Source: Winogradskyella sp. (GTDB lineage Bacteria > Bacteroidota > Bacteroidia > Flavobacteriales > Flavobacteriaceae). From it: a DNA stretch of 12,592 nt. The DNA is taken from the NCBI GenBank assembly GCA_030149115.1, contig JASBSE010000211.1:1-12592 (forward strand), given 5' to 3'. Below the pieces are notes generated by a model. It saw only the letters and a program-made list of their open reading frames with translations. It searched no databases and was not told the DNA's origin. Shown in pieces: positions 1 through 7,117 of this stretch. Within the stretch, counting starts at the first letter, position 1; each line of letters begins with the position of its first letter. The position numbers and the translations under genes were made by a program.

Positions 1-1310
1 ACTCCTTCATCAGGGTTTTCCACTTCCGAACCTAAATACCAATAATGATAAAATTCACCGTCGTCTTCACTTCGCTTTGCACAAATAGTATATTCTGGAA
101 TTTTAGTATTAAACTGCTCTTCCAGTTCTCGCATAGCAGCATCCATTTTGTTTACCGACAATTGCGAACCTACGGTATTTAAAAAGAATTTAGTTCGTCC
201 TGTGATTTTGATTTCAGCACGTTCAACATCGGTGAATTCAATGGTATCACCAATAAGATATCGCCAAGCTCCACTAACTGTACTTATTATTAAAGCGTAA
301 TCTTGATTGGTTTCAACTTCTTCTAAAGTCAAGGATGGCGCATCATCAGTAAGTGATCCATCTTCATTAATATATTCAGGTTTAAATGGTACAAATTCAA
401 AATAAATACCGTTATCTGTATTCAGTTGCATTGCATCGGTTTCGGGACGTACTTGCGTTGCTATGTAGCCTTCTGAAGCCAAATAGGTATCTATCACTGT
501 AACTGGTTTACCCATTAAAGCATTAAAACTTTTTTCATAAGGTCCAAAAGCTACACCACCAGAGGTATAAACTTGAAGATTCGGCCAAATCTCATGAATG
601 TTTTTCAAGTTATGATGTTCAATCACTTTTTGAAGCATTAACTCTATCCACGATGGAATTCCGCTTAATGCTCCTATGTCCCACTCCTCTGCTTTTTCTG
701 CAATAGTTTGTACACGTTCGTCCCAATCATCAATTTTTGCAACATCTTTTCCAGGTTTGTAATATCCACTAAACCACGACGGAATATTACTGGCACTAAT
801 GCCACTAATTTCTCCTTCGAGATGATCATTGTTTTCTTGAAGGTCTGTTGAACTTCCCAACATCATAATATCCTTTTCAAAAAAATCTGCTGGTAAATCG
901 AAGTTCTTGAGCGCAAAAACCTGCTTTATTCCTGCTTGCCTAATAGCTTCAATCATTTCATCTGTTACAGGAATCCGTTTACTAGTTTTTCCTGTAGTAC
1001 CAGAACTCAATGCAAAATAATTAGGACTCCCAGGCCAAGTAACATCAGACTCACCTTTATGTAGCTTATGCCACCAAGCGTTATTTATTTTATTATAATC
1101 AAAATATGGAAGTTGTTTAGCAAAATTAGTTTCAACATTATCAGACTCTAAAATCGTTTTAAAATCATAATGCTTGCCGAATTGAGTATCTTTTGCTTTT
1201 GTCAATAAATCCTTGAGTACGTCTTTTTGAGCTTCAACATGATTAACTTCTTTAGAAATAAAGTCTTTGAGATAAATAGCTCCTTTAATGATATATCCGA
1301 TAAATGCCAT
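1..1310 (-). CDS. GH3-family acyl-adenylating protein, C-terminus cut by window edge
   Basis: The GH3 family belongs to the acyl-adenylate-forming fold. Plant members conjugate amino acids to hormones such as auxin, but the substrate of the bacterial members is not known to me. The reading frame starts at the ATG at 1308-1310 and stays open to base 1, giving 436 visible residues. Family length is near 500, so roughly the last 60-70 residues are missing. The adenylation P-loop SSGTTGKTSKR lies at residues 102-112. Further conserved family segments are YTSGG (about 248-252), YLASEG (about 271-276), WRYLIGDTIEF (about 346-356) and GRTKFFLNTVGSQLS (about 369-383). No signal peptide is seen, so the protein is probably cytoplasmic. 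It is transcribed away from gcvT. The common label 'auxin-responsive promoter' is a misnomer in bacteria and says nothing about regulation here. Confidence 0.9.
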   Translation of the reverse strand, partial: MAFIGYIIKGAIYLKDFISKEVNHVEAQKDVLKDLLTKAKDTQFGKHYDFKTILESDNVETNFAKQLPYFDYNKINNAWWHKLHKGESDVTWPGSPNYFALSSGTTGKTSKRIPVTDEMIEAIRQAGIKQVFALKNFDLPADFFEKDIMMLGSSTDLQENNDHLEGEISGISASNIPSWFSGYYKPGKDVAKIDDWDERVQTIAEKAEEWDIGALSGIPSWIELMLQKVIEHHNLKNIHEIWPNLQVYTSGGVAFGPYEKSFNALMGKPVTVIDTYLASEGYIATQVRPETDAMQLNTDNGIYFEFVPFKPEYINEDGSLTDDAPSLTLEEVETNQDYALIISTVSGAWRYLIGDTIEFTDVERAEIKITGRTKFFLNTVGSQLSVNKMDAAMRELEEQFNTKIPEYTICAKRSEDDGEFYHYWYLGSEVENPDEG

Positions 1311-1359
1311 TAATTCTATTCTTTATTATGATAGATTGTGTAAGTATTGTTAGTAGCTA

Positions 1360-1374
1360 CACATATTTTATGTG
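1360..1374. repeat. Short perfect inverted repeat in the GH3/gcvT divergent region
   Basis: CACATA and TATGTG form a perfect 6-base inverted repeat around a TTT centre. It lies 50 bases upstream of the GH3 start, between two divergent genes. It could be an operator or a small hairpin in the GH3 leader, or it could be chance in AT-rich DNA. No T-run follows, so it is not a terminator. Confidence 0.25.
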
Positions 1375-1422
1375 AAAGTACTATTAAATTACAAGAATAC
1401 ATTTAATGTTAACATAGTTTAT

Positions 1423-1430
1423 CAAAACTA
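1423..1430 (-). promoter_or_regulatory. Possible -7 box for the GH3 gene
   Basis: Read on the minus strand this is TAGTTTTG, which fits the Bacteroidota -7 consensus TAnnTTTG. It lies 112 bases before the GH3 start, much farther than the roughly 20 bases seen for other boxes in this window. No TTTG or TTG is found at the usual spacing upstream. Weak call. Confidence 0.25.
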
Positions 1431-1533
1431 TTGTATTTGCAACTCATATAGGCATATCATTGCTTTCTTCACCAAACAATAAAAACGTTAATGATTGATG
1501 AATAGTTTTTTAATAGTTACTCATAAAATTCCT

Positions 1534-1541
1534 TAATTTTG
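1534..1541 (+). promoter_or_regulatory. Putative -7 box of the gcvT promoter
   Basis: TAATTTTG matches the Bacteroidota -7 consensus TAnnTTTG exactly and ends 35 bases before the gcvT ATG. A clear -33 TTTG/TTG is not present at 19-21 bases upstream, so only the -7 half is supported. Confidence 0.45.
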
Positions 1542-1576
1542 CGCATCAAATTTTTAGTCTTATAAATAAATTTAAC

Positions 1577-2659
1577 ATGAAGAATACAGCACTTACTGAT
1601 ACTCACATTGCTCTTGGAGCTAAAATGGTTCCTTTTGCAGGTTACAATATGCCAGTACAATACGAAGGTGTAAACATAGAACATGAAACTGTACGTAAAG
1701 CTGTTGGTGTTTTTGATGTGTCTCATATGGGTGAATTTTTGATTGAAGGTCCTCACGCTTTAGAGCTCATTCAAAATGTATCGAGTAATGACGCGTCAAA
1801 ATTAGAAATTGGTAAAGCACAATACAGTTGCTTACCAAATGATGAAGGTGGAATTGTAGATGATCTAATTATATATAAAATTAAAGACGAAACTTATCTG
1901 CTTGTTGTAAATGCCAGTAATATTGAAAAAGACTGGAACTGGATTACCTCAAAAAATGATGTTGGTGCAGATATGCGAGATTTGAGTGAAGATTATTCAC
2001 TTTTAGCAATACAAGGTCCAAAAGCTGTTGAAGCGATGCAATCTTTATCTAGCCATGATTTGTCTGCTATAAAATTCTACAATTTTGTGGTTGGTGATTT
2101 TGCTGGAATAGAGCATGTCATCATCTCTGCTACTGGTTATACTGGCAGTGGTGGTTTTGAGATTTACTGCAAAAACTCTGAAGTTAAGCAAATTTGGGAT
2201 AAAGTATTAGAAGCGGGTGCTGACTTTGGCATTAAACCAATTGGATTAGCAGCTAGAGACACATTACGTCTAGAAATGGGTTATTGTTTATATGGAAATG
2301 ATATAGATGATACTACCTCTCCAATTGAAGCTGGTTTAAGTTGGGTGTGCAAATTCAACAAGGATTTCACAAATAGTGAAGCCTTGCAAGCAGAGAAAGA
2401 ACGCACACCAGAGCGTAAATTAGTTGCTTTTAAATTAGATGAAAGAGGTATTCCTCGTCAAGGTTACGACATCGTAGACAATAATGGTAATACCATTGGT
2501 AATGTAACATCTGGTACTATGAGTCCGAGTTTAGGCATAGGGATTGGTTTAGGCTATGTACCTAAAGTTTTCTCTAAAGTAGATAGTAAGATAAATATTC
2601 AGGTGCGTAAAAAAGCCATTCCTGCCACTGTTGTAAAACTACCATTTTACAAAGGGTAA
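1577..2659 (+). CDS. gcvT: Glycine cleavage system T protein (aminomethyltransferase)
   Basis: In the glycine cleavage system this enzyme takes the aminomethyl group carried on lipoyl-H protein, passes the one-carbon unit to tetrahydrofolate as 5,10-methylene-THF and releases ammonia. At 360 residues it has normal family length. Conserved segments run in the usual order: VPFAGYNMPVQY (18-29), GVFDVSHMGEF (44-54), GGIVDDLIIY (91-100, with the Asp pair that holds the expected catalytic aspartate), the ATGYTGSGGFEIY region in the middle, then a GLAARDTLRLEMG segment. The C-terminal barrel ends in KKAIPATVVKLPFYKG. It is cytoplasmic. The H and P proteins are not in this window. It is first in a plus-strand cluster, and the next gene starts 31 bases after its stop. 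The ATG start has only an AT-rich leader and no clear Shine-Dalgarno, as is common in Bacteroidota. Confidence 0.96.
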   Translation: MKNTALTDTHIALGAKMVPFAGYNMPVQYEGVNIEHETVRKAVGVFDVSHMGEFLIEGPHALELIQNVSSNDASKLEIGKAQYSCLPNDEGGIVDDLIIYKIKDETYLLVVNASNIEKDWNWITSKNDVGADMRDLSEDYSLLAIQGPKAVEAMQSLSSHDLSAIKFYNFVVGDFAGIEHVIISATGYTGSGGFEIYCKNSEVKQIWDKVLEAGADFGIKPIGLAARDTLRLEMGYCLYGNDIDDTTSPIEAGLSWVCKFNKDFTNSEALQAEKERTPERKLVAFKLDERGIPRQGYDIVDNNGNTIGNVTSGTMSPSLGIGIGLGYVPKVFSKVDSKINIQVRKKAIPATVVKLPFYKG

Positions 2660-2690
2660 AACGTTTTTAAAAATTAGGTTGTAGGAATTA

Positions 2691-3521
2691 ATGAAGAAGA
2701 ATTTAAGCAAACACAGAATCCTTATTCTTGGTGTAAGCGGATACATTGGTAACGCAATTTACAAAGAGCTAGGACCCTATTTTAAAACCTTTGGCACCTA
2801 TAGAACTCCCAAAAAAATATTTGAGAGCAATAAGCAGTTCTTCCACTATAACGTAGAAGAAGACGATGTTTATGAAATTTTAGAAGCTACAAAGCCTACA
2901 ATTGTTATCTCAGCCATAAGAGGAGACTTTAACGCACAGACTATTGCACATCAGCATATTGCAGAATACGCATTAGAGAATGGCACAAAAATTATTTTCT
3001 TATCCTCTGCTAATGTTTTTGATGCTTATAGCAAATATCCAAGTTACGAGTTAGACAAAACGTTGAGCCATAGTATCTATGGTCATTTCAAAATAAAGAT
3101 TGAAAACATGCTATTGCGGTTACCAAAAAAGCAAGTAGCTGTATTAAGATTACCTATGGTTTTTGGACAGCAATGTCCAAGAATTCAAGAAATGAAACTT
3201 TTTATTTCTGTGAACGAATCGGTTGAAATTTTTCCTAATCTTATTATGAATGTTACACTAGACAAGAAAGTAACACAACAAATTCATTATATCATCAACC
3301 GAGAGAAATACGGAATATTTCATTTAGGAAGTACAGATTTGGTGCATCACGATGAATTTGTAAAGCAAATTTTAGAAGCAATTAGTCCCAAAAAAATATT
3401 ACTAAAACAAGTATATACCACAAACGACGATCGCTATCTGGCAGTTTTACCAAAATTTAATAAATTACCTAAGCATCTTCAAATTACCAGTGATAAGGTT
3501 TTAGAAGAACTTATAAAATAA
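2691..3521 (+). CDS. RmlD-like / extended SDR NAD(P)-dependent sugar-nucleotide reductase
   Basis: This is a 276-residue Rossmann-fold protein of the extended short-chain dehydrogenase type, closest in layout to dTDP-4-dehydrorhamnose reductase (RmlD). Visible motifs are the dinucleotide-binding GVSGYIG (14-20), the active-site-region serines in LSSANVFD (104-111), the catalytic pair Y130 and K134 in YGHFK, and an LRLPMVFG segment (around 152) typical of the RmlD/epimerase group. The substrate cannot be read from the sequence. No other deoxysugar (rml) genes are nearby, so a dTDP-rhamnose role is not supported by context. It starts 31 bases after gcvT, probably in the same transcript, with TAGGAA a few bases before the ATG as a possible weak ribosome site. 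It could equally act on another nucleotide sugar or a small carbonyl compound. Confidence 0.75.
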   Translation: MKKNLSKHRILILGVSGYIGNAIYKELGPYFKTFGTYRTPKKIFESNKQFFHYNVEEDDVYEILEATKPTIVISAIRGDFNAQTIAHQHIAEYALENGTKIIFLSSANVFDAYSKYPSYELDKTLSHSIYGHFKIKIENMLLRLPKKQVAVLRLPMVFGQQCPRIQEMKLFISVNESVEIFPNLIMNVTLDKKVTQQIHYIINREKYGIFHLGSTDLVHHDEFVKQILEAISPKKILLKQVYTTNDDRYLAVLPKFNKLPKHLQITSDKVLEELIK

Positions 3522-3523
3522 TC

Positions 3524-3554
3524 TTGACAACCACATGGTATTTTATTAATTTCG
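3524..3554 (+). promoter_or_regulatory. Putative promoter of the pterin dehydratase gene
   Basis: TTG at 3524-3526 (within TTGACA) is followed 20 bases later by TAATTTCG at 3547-3554, one base off the TAnnTTTG consensus. The box ends 20 bases before the ATG at 3575. It is the only promoter in the window with both halves at good spacing. It would give the dehydratase and yebC a start separate from gcvT. Confidence 0.5.
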
Positions 3555-3574
3555 GATAATTAATAATTCAATCT

Positions 3575-3862
3575 ATGAAACTAGACGAATCTACTATCGA
3601 AAAGAAATTGCTTCGCTTTCCAGAATGGGAATATTTTGACAATGCTATACATGTAGAACTGGAGTTTGACAACTTTAAGGATTGCTTTAGTGCCATGAGC
3701 AGAATTGCTTTTGAGTGCGAGGCATTGAATCACCATCCTAATTGGAGCAATGTGTACAATGTTTTAAACATATCACTATCTACACATGATGCAGGTGGAG
3801 TAACACAAAAAGATTTCGATTTGGCAGAGGCTATTGAAGCTATTGTAGAAGCCGAAGAATAG
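3575..3862 (+). CDS. 4a-hydroxytetrahydrobiopterin dehydratase (pterin-4a-carbinolamine dehydratase)
   Basis: This small cytoplasmic enzyme dehydrates 4a-hydroxy-tetrahydropterin, the by-product of aromatic amino acid hydroxylases, so the pterin cofactor can be recycled. At 95 residues it has the family's usual length. The active-site signature is complete: NHHPNW at 52-57 (H53, H54, P55), followed by LSTHDAGG at 68-75 (T70, H71, D72) and a closing KDFDLAEAI helix (79-87). No phenylalanine hydroxylase lies in the window, so its hydroxylase partner would be elsewhere. Some family members also act in molybdopterin or other pterin metabolism. It starts 53 bases after the RmlD-like gene, behind its own promoter-like sequence, and 54 bases before yebC. 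Confidence 0.93.
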   Translation: MKLDESTIEKKLLRFPEWEYFDNAIHVELEFDNFKDCFSAMSRIAFECEALNHHPNWSNVYNVLNISLSTHDAGGVTQKDFDLAEAIEAIVEAEE

Positions 3863-3864
3863 AC

Positions 3865-3895
3865 TTTAAATAATTAACATATTTAATTACTTTTA
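3865..3895 (+). promoter_or_regulatory. Weak promoter-like pair ahead of yebC
   Basis: TTTA at 3865-3868 and TACTTTTA at 3888-3895 are 19 bases apart. Each is one base short of the Bacteroidota TTTG / TAnnTTTG pattern. The second box ends 21 bases before the yebC ATG, like the better boxes in this window. It may be an internal promoter, or the gene may simply be read from upstream. Confidence 0.25.
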
Positions 3896-3916
3896 CGCGA
3901 ATAAATTTTAAACACT

Positions 3917-4663
3917 ATGGGAAGAGCTTTTGAGTTTAGAAAAGCAAGAAAAATGAAACGATGGTCTGCTATGAGTAAGGCCTTTACTCGTATTGGTAAA
4001 GACATTGTAATGGCAGTAAAAGAAGGTGGGCCAGATCCAGATAGTAACTCTCGTTTAAGAGCTGTTATACAGAATGCCAAGTCTGTAAACATGCCTAAGG
4101 ATAACATTGAGCGCGCTATAAAACGTGCATCAGATAAAAGTCAAGGTGACTATAAGGAAGTACTTTTTGAAGGCTATGCACAACATGGTATTGCAGTACT
4201 CATAGAAACAGCGACCGACAACAATACACGTACAGTAGCTAATGTTCGTAGCTATTTTAATAAATGTGATGGAAGTTTAGGAACATCAGGTTCTGTAGTT
4301 TTTATGTTTGATCATACCTGTAATTTTAAAATAAAAGGTGATGATTTAGACTTAGAAGAATTAGAATTAGAGCTTATAGACTTTGGTGTTGAAGAAATCT
4401 TCGAAGATACTGATGAGGATGAAGATGGAAATGAAGTTACAAGCGTTATGATATACGCACCTTTTGAAAGTTTTGGAAATATTCAATCGTACTTAGAAGA
4501 AAACAATATCGAAATTATTTCCTCTGGATTTGAACGTATTCCTCAAGTCACAAAAAAACTTACAACAGAACAAGCAGAAGATGTTGAGAAGCTTCTTGAA
4601 AAACTAGAAGAAGATGACGACGTGCAAAACGTATATCACACAATGGAAGAATCAGCAGAATAA
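3917..4663 (+). CDS. yebC: YebC/PmpR (TACO1) family protein
   Basis: A 248-residue cytoplasmic protein of the YebC/TACO1 family. Members have long been annotated as DNA-binding transcription regulators (PmpR in Pseudomonas). The mitochondrial relative TACO1 is a translation factor, and more recent work points to a ribosome-related role for bacterial members too, so the molecular role is not settled. The three-domain layout is visible: a basic N-terminus, then GGPDPDSNSRLR (37-48) and the MPKDNIERAIKRA helix (59-71), and the conserved ETATDNNTRTVANVR segment (97-111) followed by LGTSGSVVFMF (121-131). An acidic stretch (about 141-172) lies in the C-terminal half. The start MGRAFEFRKARK differs from the classic MAGHSKW start and is the form I associate with Bacteroidota. 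It is the last gene before the 4688 terminator. Confidence 0.93.
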   Translation: MGRAFEFRKARKMKRWSAMSKAFTRIGKDIVMAVKEGGPDPDSNSRLRAVIQNAKSVNMPKDNIERAIKRASDKSQGDYKEVLFEGYAQHGIAVLIETATDNNTRTVANVRSYFNKCDGSLGTSGSVVFMFDHTCNFKIKGDDLDLEELELELIDFGVEEIFEDTDEDEDGNEVTSVMIYAPFESFGNIQSYLEENNIEIISSGFERIPQVTKKLTTEQAEDVEKLLEKLEEDDDVQNVYHTMEESAE

Positions 4664-4687
4664 ATAATATACTTACGCAATAATCTT

Positions 4688-4712
4688 AGAGGGCTTCTGT
4701 CCTCTTTTTTTT
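4688..4712 (+). terminator. Rho-independent terminator after yebC
   Basis: AGAGGG (4688-4693) pairs with TCCTCT (4700-4705), with one G-T pair at the loop end, around the loop CTTCTG. An unbroken T-run reaches 4712. It lies 25 bases after the yebC stop and closes the gcvT-to-yebC cluster. Confidence 0.85.
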
Positions 4713-4764
4713 GCCTAAATTTAGAACATTCACCTTTTCAAAAAGGGATTAAAACACTAAATCC

Positions 4765-4772
4765 TATCTTTG
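4765..4772 (+). promoter_or_regulatory. Putative -7 box of the membrane acyltransferase promoter
   Basis: TATCTTTG is an exact match to TAnnTTTG and ends 19 bases before the TTG start codon at 4792. It follows the yebC terminator, so a fresh promoter is expected here. No good -33 TTG is seen at 19-21 bases upstream. Its position also argues against any translation start farther upstream. Confidence 0.55.
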
Positions 4773-4791
4773 TTATTCAATCAACCAACAA

Positions 4792-5901
4792 TTGAACAAA
4801 AAACGTCTTTACTTTATTGATGTCGTAAGAGCCTTTGCTATCTTAATGATGCTACAAGGTCATTTTATAGATACGCTTTTAGATGTATCTTATAGAGATG
4901 ATAGTAACTTGGCTTTTTCAATTTGGAAATACTTTAGAGGTATAACAGCTCCTACATTCTTCACCATTTCAGGACTAATATTTTCTTACTTATTAATTAA
5001 AGCAAAGCGTAGTGGTGATGTTGCCTATAGAATGAAAAAAGGGTTCAACAGAGGGCTACTTCTCATAGGCATAGGTTATCTTCTACGTGCGCCCATATTT
5101 CAATGGTTATATGGAGATTTTGATTCACCTTACTTTTTACTCGTTGATGTTCTACAATGTATTGGCTTATCTCTTATATTAGTTGTTGGCATCTACAAAA
5201 TTACTCTCAAAAAGACGCTTCTATTTTCAATACTAATGTGCCTTTTAGGATTTGTAATTTTCCTTACTGAGCCACTTTATAGATATCTAGATTTACCTAA
5301 TATTCCAAAAGTATTTGCTAATTGGCTCACCAAAGATTACGGATCTGTTTTTAATATTATCCCATGGTTTGGGTACATTGCTTTTGGTGCTTTTATAGCT
5401 ACAATTTTCTATAGATATTTAGAACGACCAAAGTTTAAACCAGGTATAATCTTTGGCTTTGTTGTTTTTGGGCTCGCTTTAATATTTAAATCGGGTTGGC
5501 TTTTAATGAAGCTCTTTTATATAACAGATTTAGAAATTTTTAAAGATGTAGCTAACTATAACTACCTATTTATAAGGTTAGGAAATGTCTTATTATTGTT
5601 TGCCATATTCTATGCTTCTGAAGATTATATAAAAAAACCGTTATTACTTAAAATTGGGCAAAAAACTTTATCCATTTATGTTATTCACTTTATAATCATT
5701 TACGGAAGTTTTACTGGTATTGGTTTGCATCAGCTCATAGGTAAAACCTTGTTGCCATGGCAGGCTATAATTGGTGCGGCTTTATTTTTAACAACTGTAT
5801 GTTTCATCTCATTTTATTATGTTAAAACCAATGCCTTTGTCTATCAGCGTTTGAGAAAATTAAGTGATAAATTGCGCCATCATAAAGGCAACATAAAATA
5901 A
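4792..5901 (+). CDS. Multi-pass membrane acyltransferase (HGSNAT/DUF1624 or acyltransferase-3 type), TTG start
   Basis: A 369-residue integral membrane protein with about ten hydrophobic segments (near 8-26, 50-69, 88-107, 113-136, 141-160, 186-208, 217-243, 256-275, 291-307, 322-346). The first segment holds FIDVVRAFAILMMLQGH (8-24), the pattern of membrane acyltransferases that move acyl groups from acyl-CoA across the membrane onto sugars. It resembles the heparan-alpha-glucosaminide N-acetyltransferase (DUF1624) group, and also the acyltransferase-3 group. H24 is a candidate catalytic residue, and TLSIYVIHF (292-300) is a typical late segment. The acceptor is unknown; a cell-envelope glycan is likely by family. 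TTG is chosen as start because no ATG or GTG lies in frame upstream after the promoter box, and the first internal Met (19) would destroy the first conserved helix. The gene stands alone between two terminators. Confidence 0.8.
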   Translation: MNKKRLYFIDVVRAFAILMMLQGHFIDTLLDVSYRDDSNLAFSIWKYFRGITAPTFFTISGLIFSYLLIKAKRSGDVAYRMKKGFNRGLLLIGIGYLLRAPIFQWLYGDFDSPYFLLVDVLQCIGLSLILVVGIYKITLKKTLLFSILMCLLGFVIFLTEPLYRYLDLPNIPKVFANWLTKDYGSVFNIIPWFGYIAFGAFIATIFYRYLERPKFKPGIIFGFVVFGLALIFKSGWLLMKLFYITDLEIFKDVANYNYLFIRLGNVLLLFAIFYASEDYIKKPLLLKIGQKTLSIYVIHFIIIYGSFTGIGLHQLIGKTLLPWQAIIGAALFLTTVCFISFYYVKTNAFVYQRLRKLSDKLRHHKGNIK

Positions 5902-5904
5902 AAA

Positions 5905-5938
5905 AGGCTCCCTAACTAAAGGAAGCCTCTCTCTTTTT
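5905..5938. terminator. Two-way terminator between convergent genes
   Basis: AGGCT (5905-5909) pairs with AGCCT (5924-5928). After one mismatch, CC and GG extend the stem around an 8-base loop. On the plus strand it is followed by CTCTCTTTTT. On the minus strand it is followed by TTTTTT and further T-rich sequence. It therefore can end both the membrane acyltransferase transcript (stop just upstream, at 5901) and the lipoprotein transcript. Confidence 0.8.
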
Positions 5939-5966
5939 CATAACAATTTTAAAACTCAAAAAAATA

Positions 5967-7016
5967 TTAATTGTTAGATAAATACACCGACGATGCCGAT
6001 GCTAAAGCACTATTAAAAAACGGTGTTAAGTTACCACCAGAACTAATATTGTTAAAGGCTAAGATTCTTCCTCCACCATTACCAGCTTCTGCAATGTAAA
6101 CTGTTTGGGTATTTGCATCATAAGCCACATCTACTGGGTTACCTAACAAGGTAGAACTACCAGCAACGCGGATTTGACTAGACAATGCTAATGTTCCACC
6201 GTTAGAAGTAGCATTCAGTTTGTTAGTAAAGTTTTCTATCACATGAAAACCACCATCATCTTGTCCATTAGAAGCTGCAGCAATGTCAGTCATCACTAAT
6301 ACGTCAGAACCAGCATCGTAAGTAATACCATGAGTTCTTACTATTCCTTCAATAACAATACGTTTAGAAGCACTTAATGTTGTTGTTGAGGTATTTGATA
6401 AGAAGTTTGTAAAAATTGCTAACTCATTAGTTGCGTCTACAACTGCATATAAATCGTTTCCATTAAAAGTAATTCCCCAAAGTTTGAAGTTTGTAGTAAT
6501 TACATTTCTTAAAGAAAAATTTCCGTTAGACATTGTATAAACATATAACCTACCATCTGGTGTGTTTGTGTCTCCGTCAACATCAGCATTATCAGCTACA
6601 ACAAATAAATTTCCATTAACGGCAACTTCTCTAGGACTCATCATATCACTAGTACCAGTTACACCTACATTAATTGCAGAACCAGTTACAAGATCATCTA
6701 CATCTAAAAATCCCTCTAAATTGTTTCCGGATCTTGATGCTTGAAAAACAGACTCTGTGCTATTATTGTAATACACACCATCTGCTGCGGTAGAAGTTGT
6801 AATTAAGGTCTTAGATGTAATACTTTGAGAAGACGTTACATCAAAAACAGTAATATTTCCATTAGAATTGTTTGAGGCAAAAAGGCTAATTGTTTGATTA
6901 TCTCCGTTGTTGTTGTCATCATCATCACTACATGAGGTTGCTAAAAATGATACCATAACAACCATGGCTGCTATTAATTTAGAATTTCGATTTTTCATTA
7001 CATTTTGAATTTTCAT
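5967..7016 (-). CDS. Surface-type lipoprotein with predicted NHL/YncE-like beta-propeller
   Basis: This 349-residue secreted lipoprotein has a basic start (KNRNSK), a hydrophobic core and the lipobox LATSC, so the mature protein begins at C29 with a lipid anchor. The residues after the Cys, SDDDDNNN, are acidic in the way known lipoprotein export signals of Bacteroidota are, which suggests display on the outer face of the outer membrane. The mature part holds about six similar units, each a strand with a G-I/V-A/T-Y/F-N/D core: near SLFASNNSNGNITVF, DGVYYNNSTESVF, PREVAVNGNLFVV, LWGITFNGNDLYAVV, THGITYDAGSDVLVM and PVDVAYDANTQTVYIAEAG. This points to a six-bladed propeller of the NHL or YncE kind. 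No catalytic site is visible and the ligand is unknown. M7 is an alternative start that would also leave a good signal peptide. It stands alone, with no clear promoter box. Confidence 0.8.
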   Translation of the reverse strand: MKIQNVMKNRNSKLIAAMVVMVSFLATSCSDDDDNNNGDNQTISLFASNNSNGNITVFDVTSSQSITSKTLITTSTAADGVYYNNSTESVFQASRSGNNLEGFLDVDDLVTGSAINVGVTGTSDMMSPREVAVNGNLFVVADNADVDGDTNTPDGRLYVYTMSNGNFSLRNVITTNFKLWGITFNGNDLYAVVDATNELAIFTNFLSNTSTTTLSASKRIVIEGIVRTHGITYDAGSDVLVMTDIAAASNGQDDGGFHVIENFTNKLNATSNGGTLALSSQIRVAGSSTLLGNPVDVAYDANTQTVYIAEAGNGGGRILAFNNISSGGNLTPFFNSALASASSVYLSNN

Positions 7017-7117
7017 GATTAAATAAGTTTTTTGTTTGTATTTTACTTACGTAATTATGCTTAGGTGGGTTTTAAAAAAGTTTAAAAAATTTAATAATAA
7101 TTCATAAACATTTAGTT

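Noticed and set aside
1517..1756. Minus-strand open frame of 79 codons across the gcvT start
   Set aside because: It is antisense to the conserved gcvT N-terminus and its promoter region, is low-complexity in composition, and has no recognisable domain. It is a shadow frame.
4100..4663. Acidic tract of YebC as a sign of an extra or foreign domain
   Set aside because: A variable acidic stretch in the C-terminal part is common in this family, and the flanking conserved segments are in the normal order.
7047..7054. TTACGTAA palindrome between the lipoprotein and NTF2-like genes
   Set aside because: It is an 8-base palindrome of a kind expected by chance in AT-rich sequence, with no flanking symmetry and no promoter box to relate it to.
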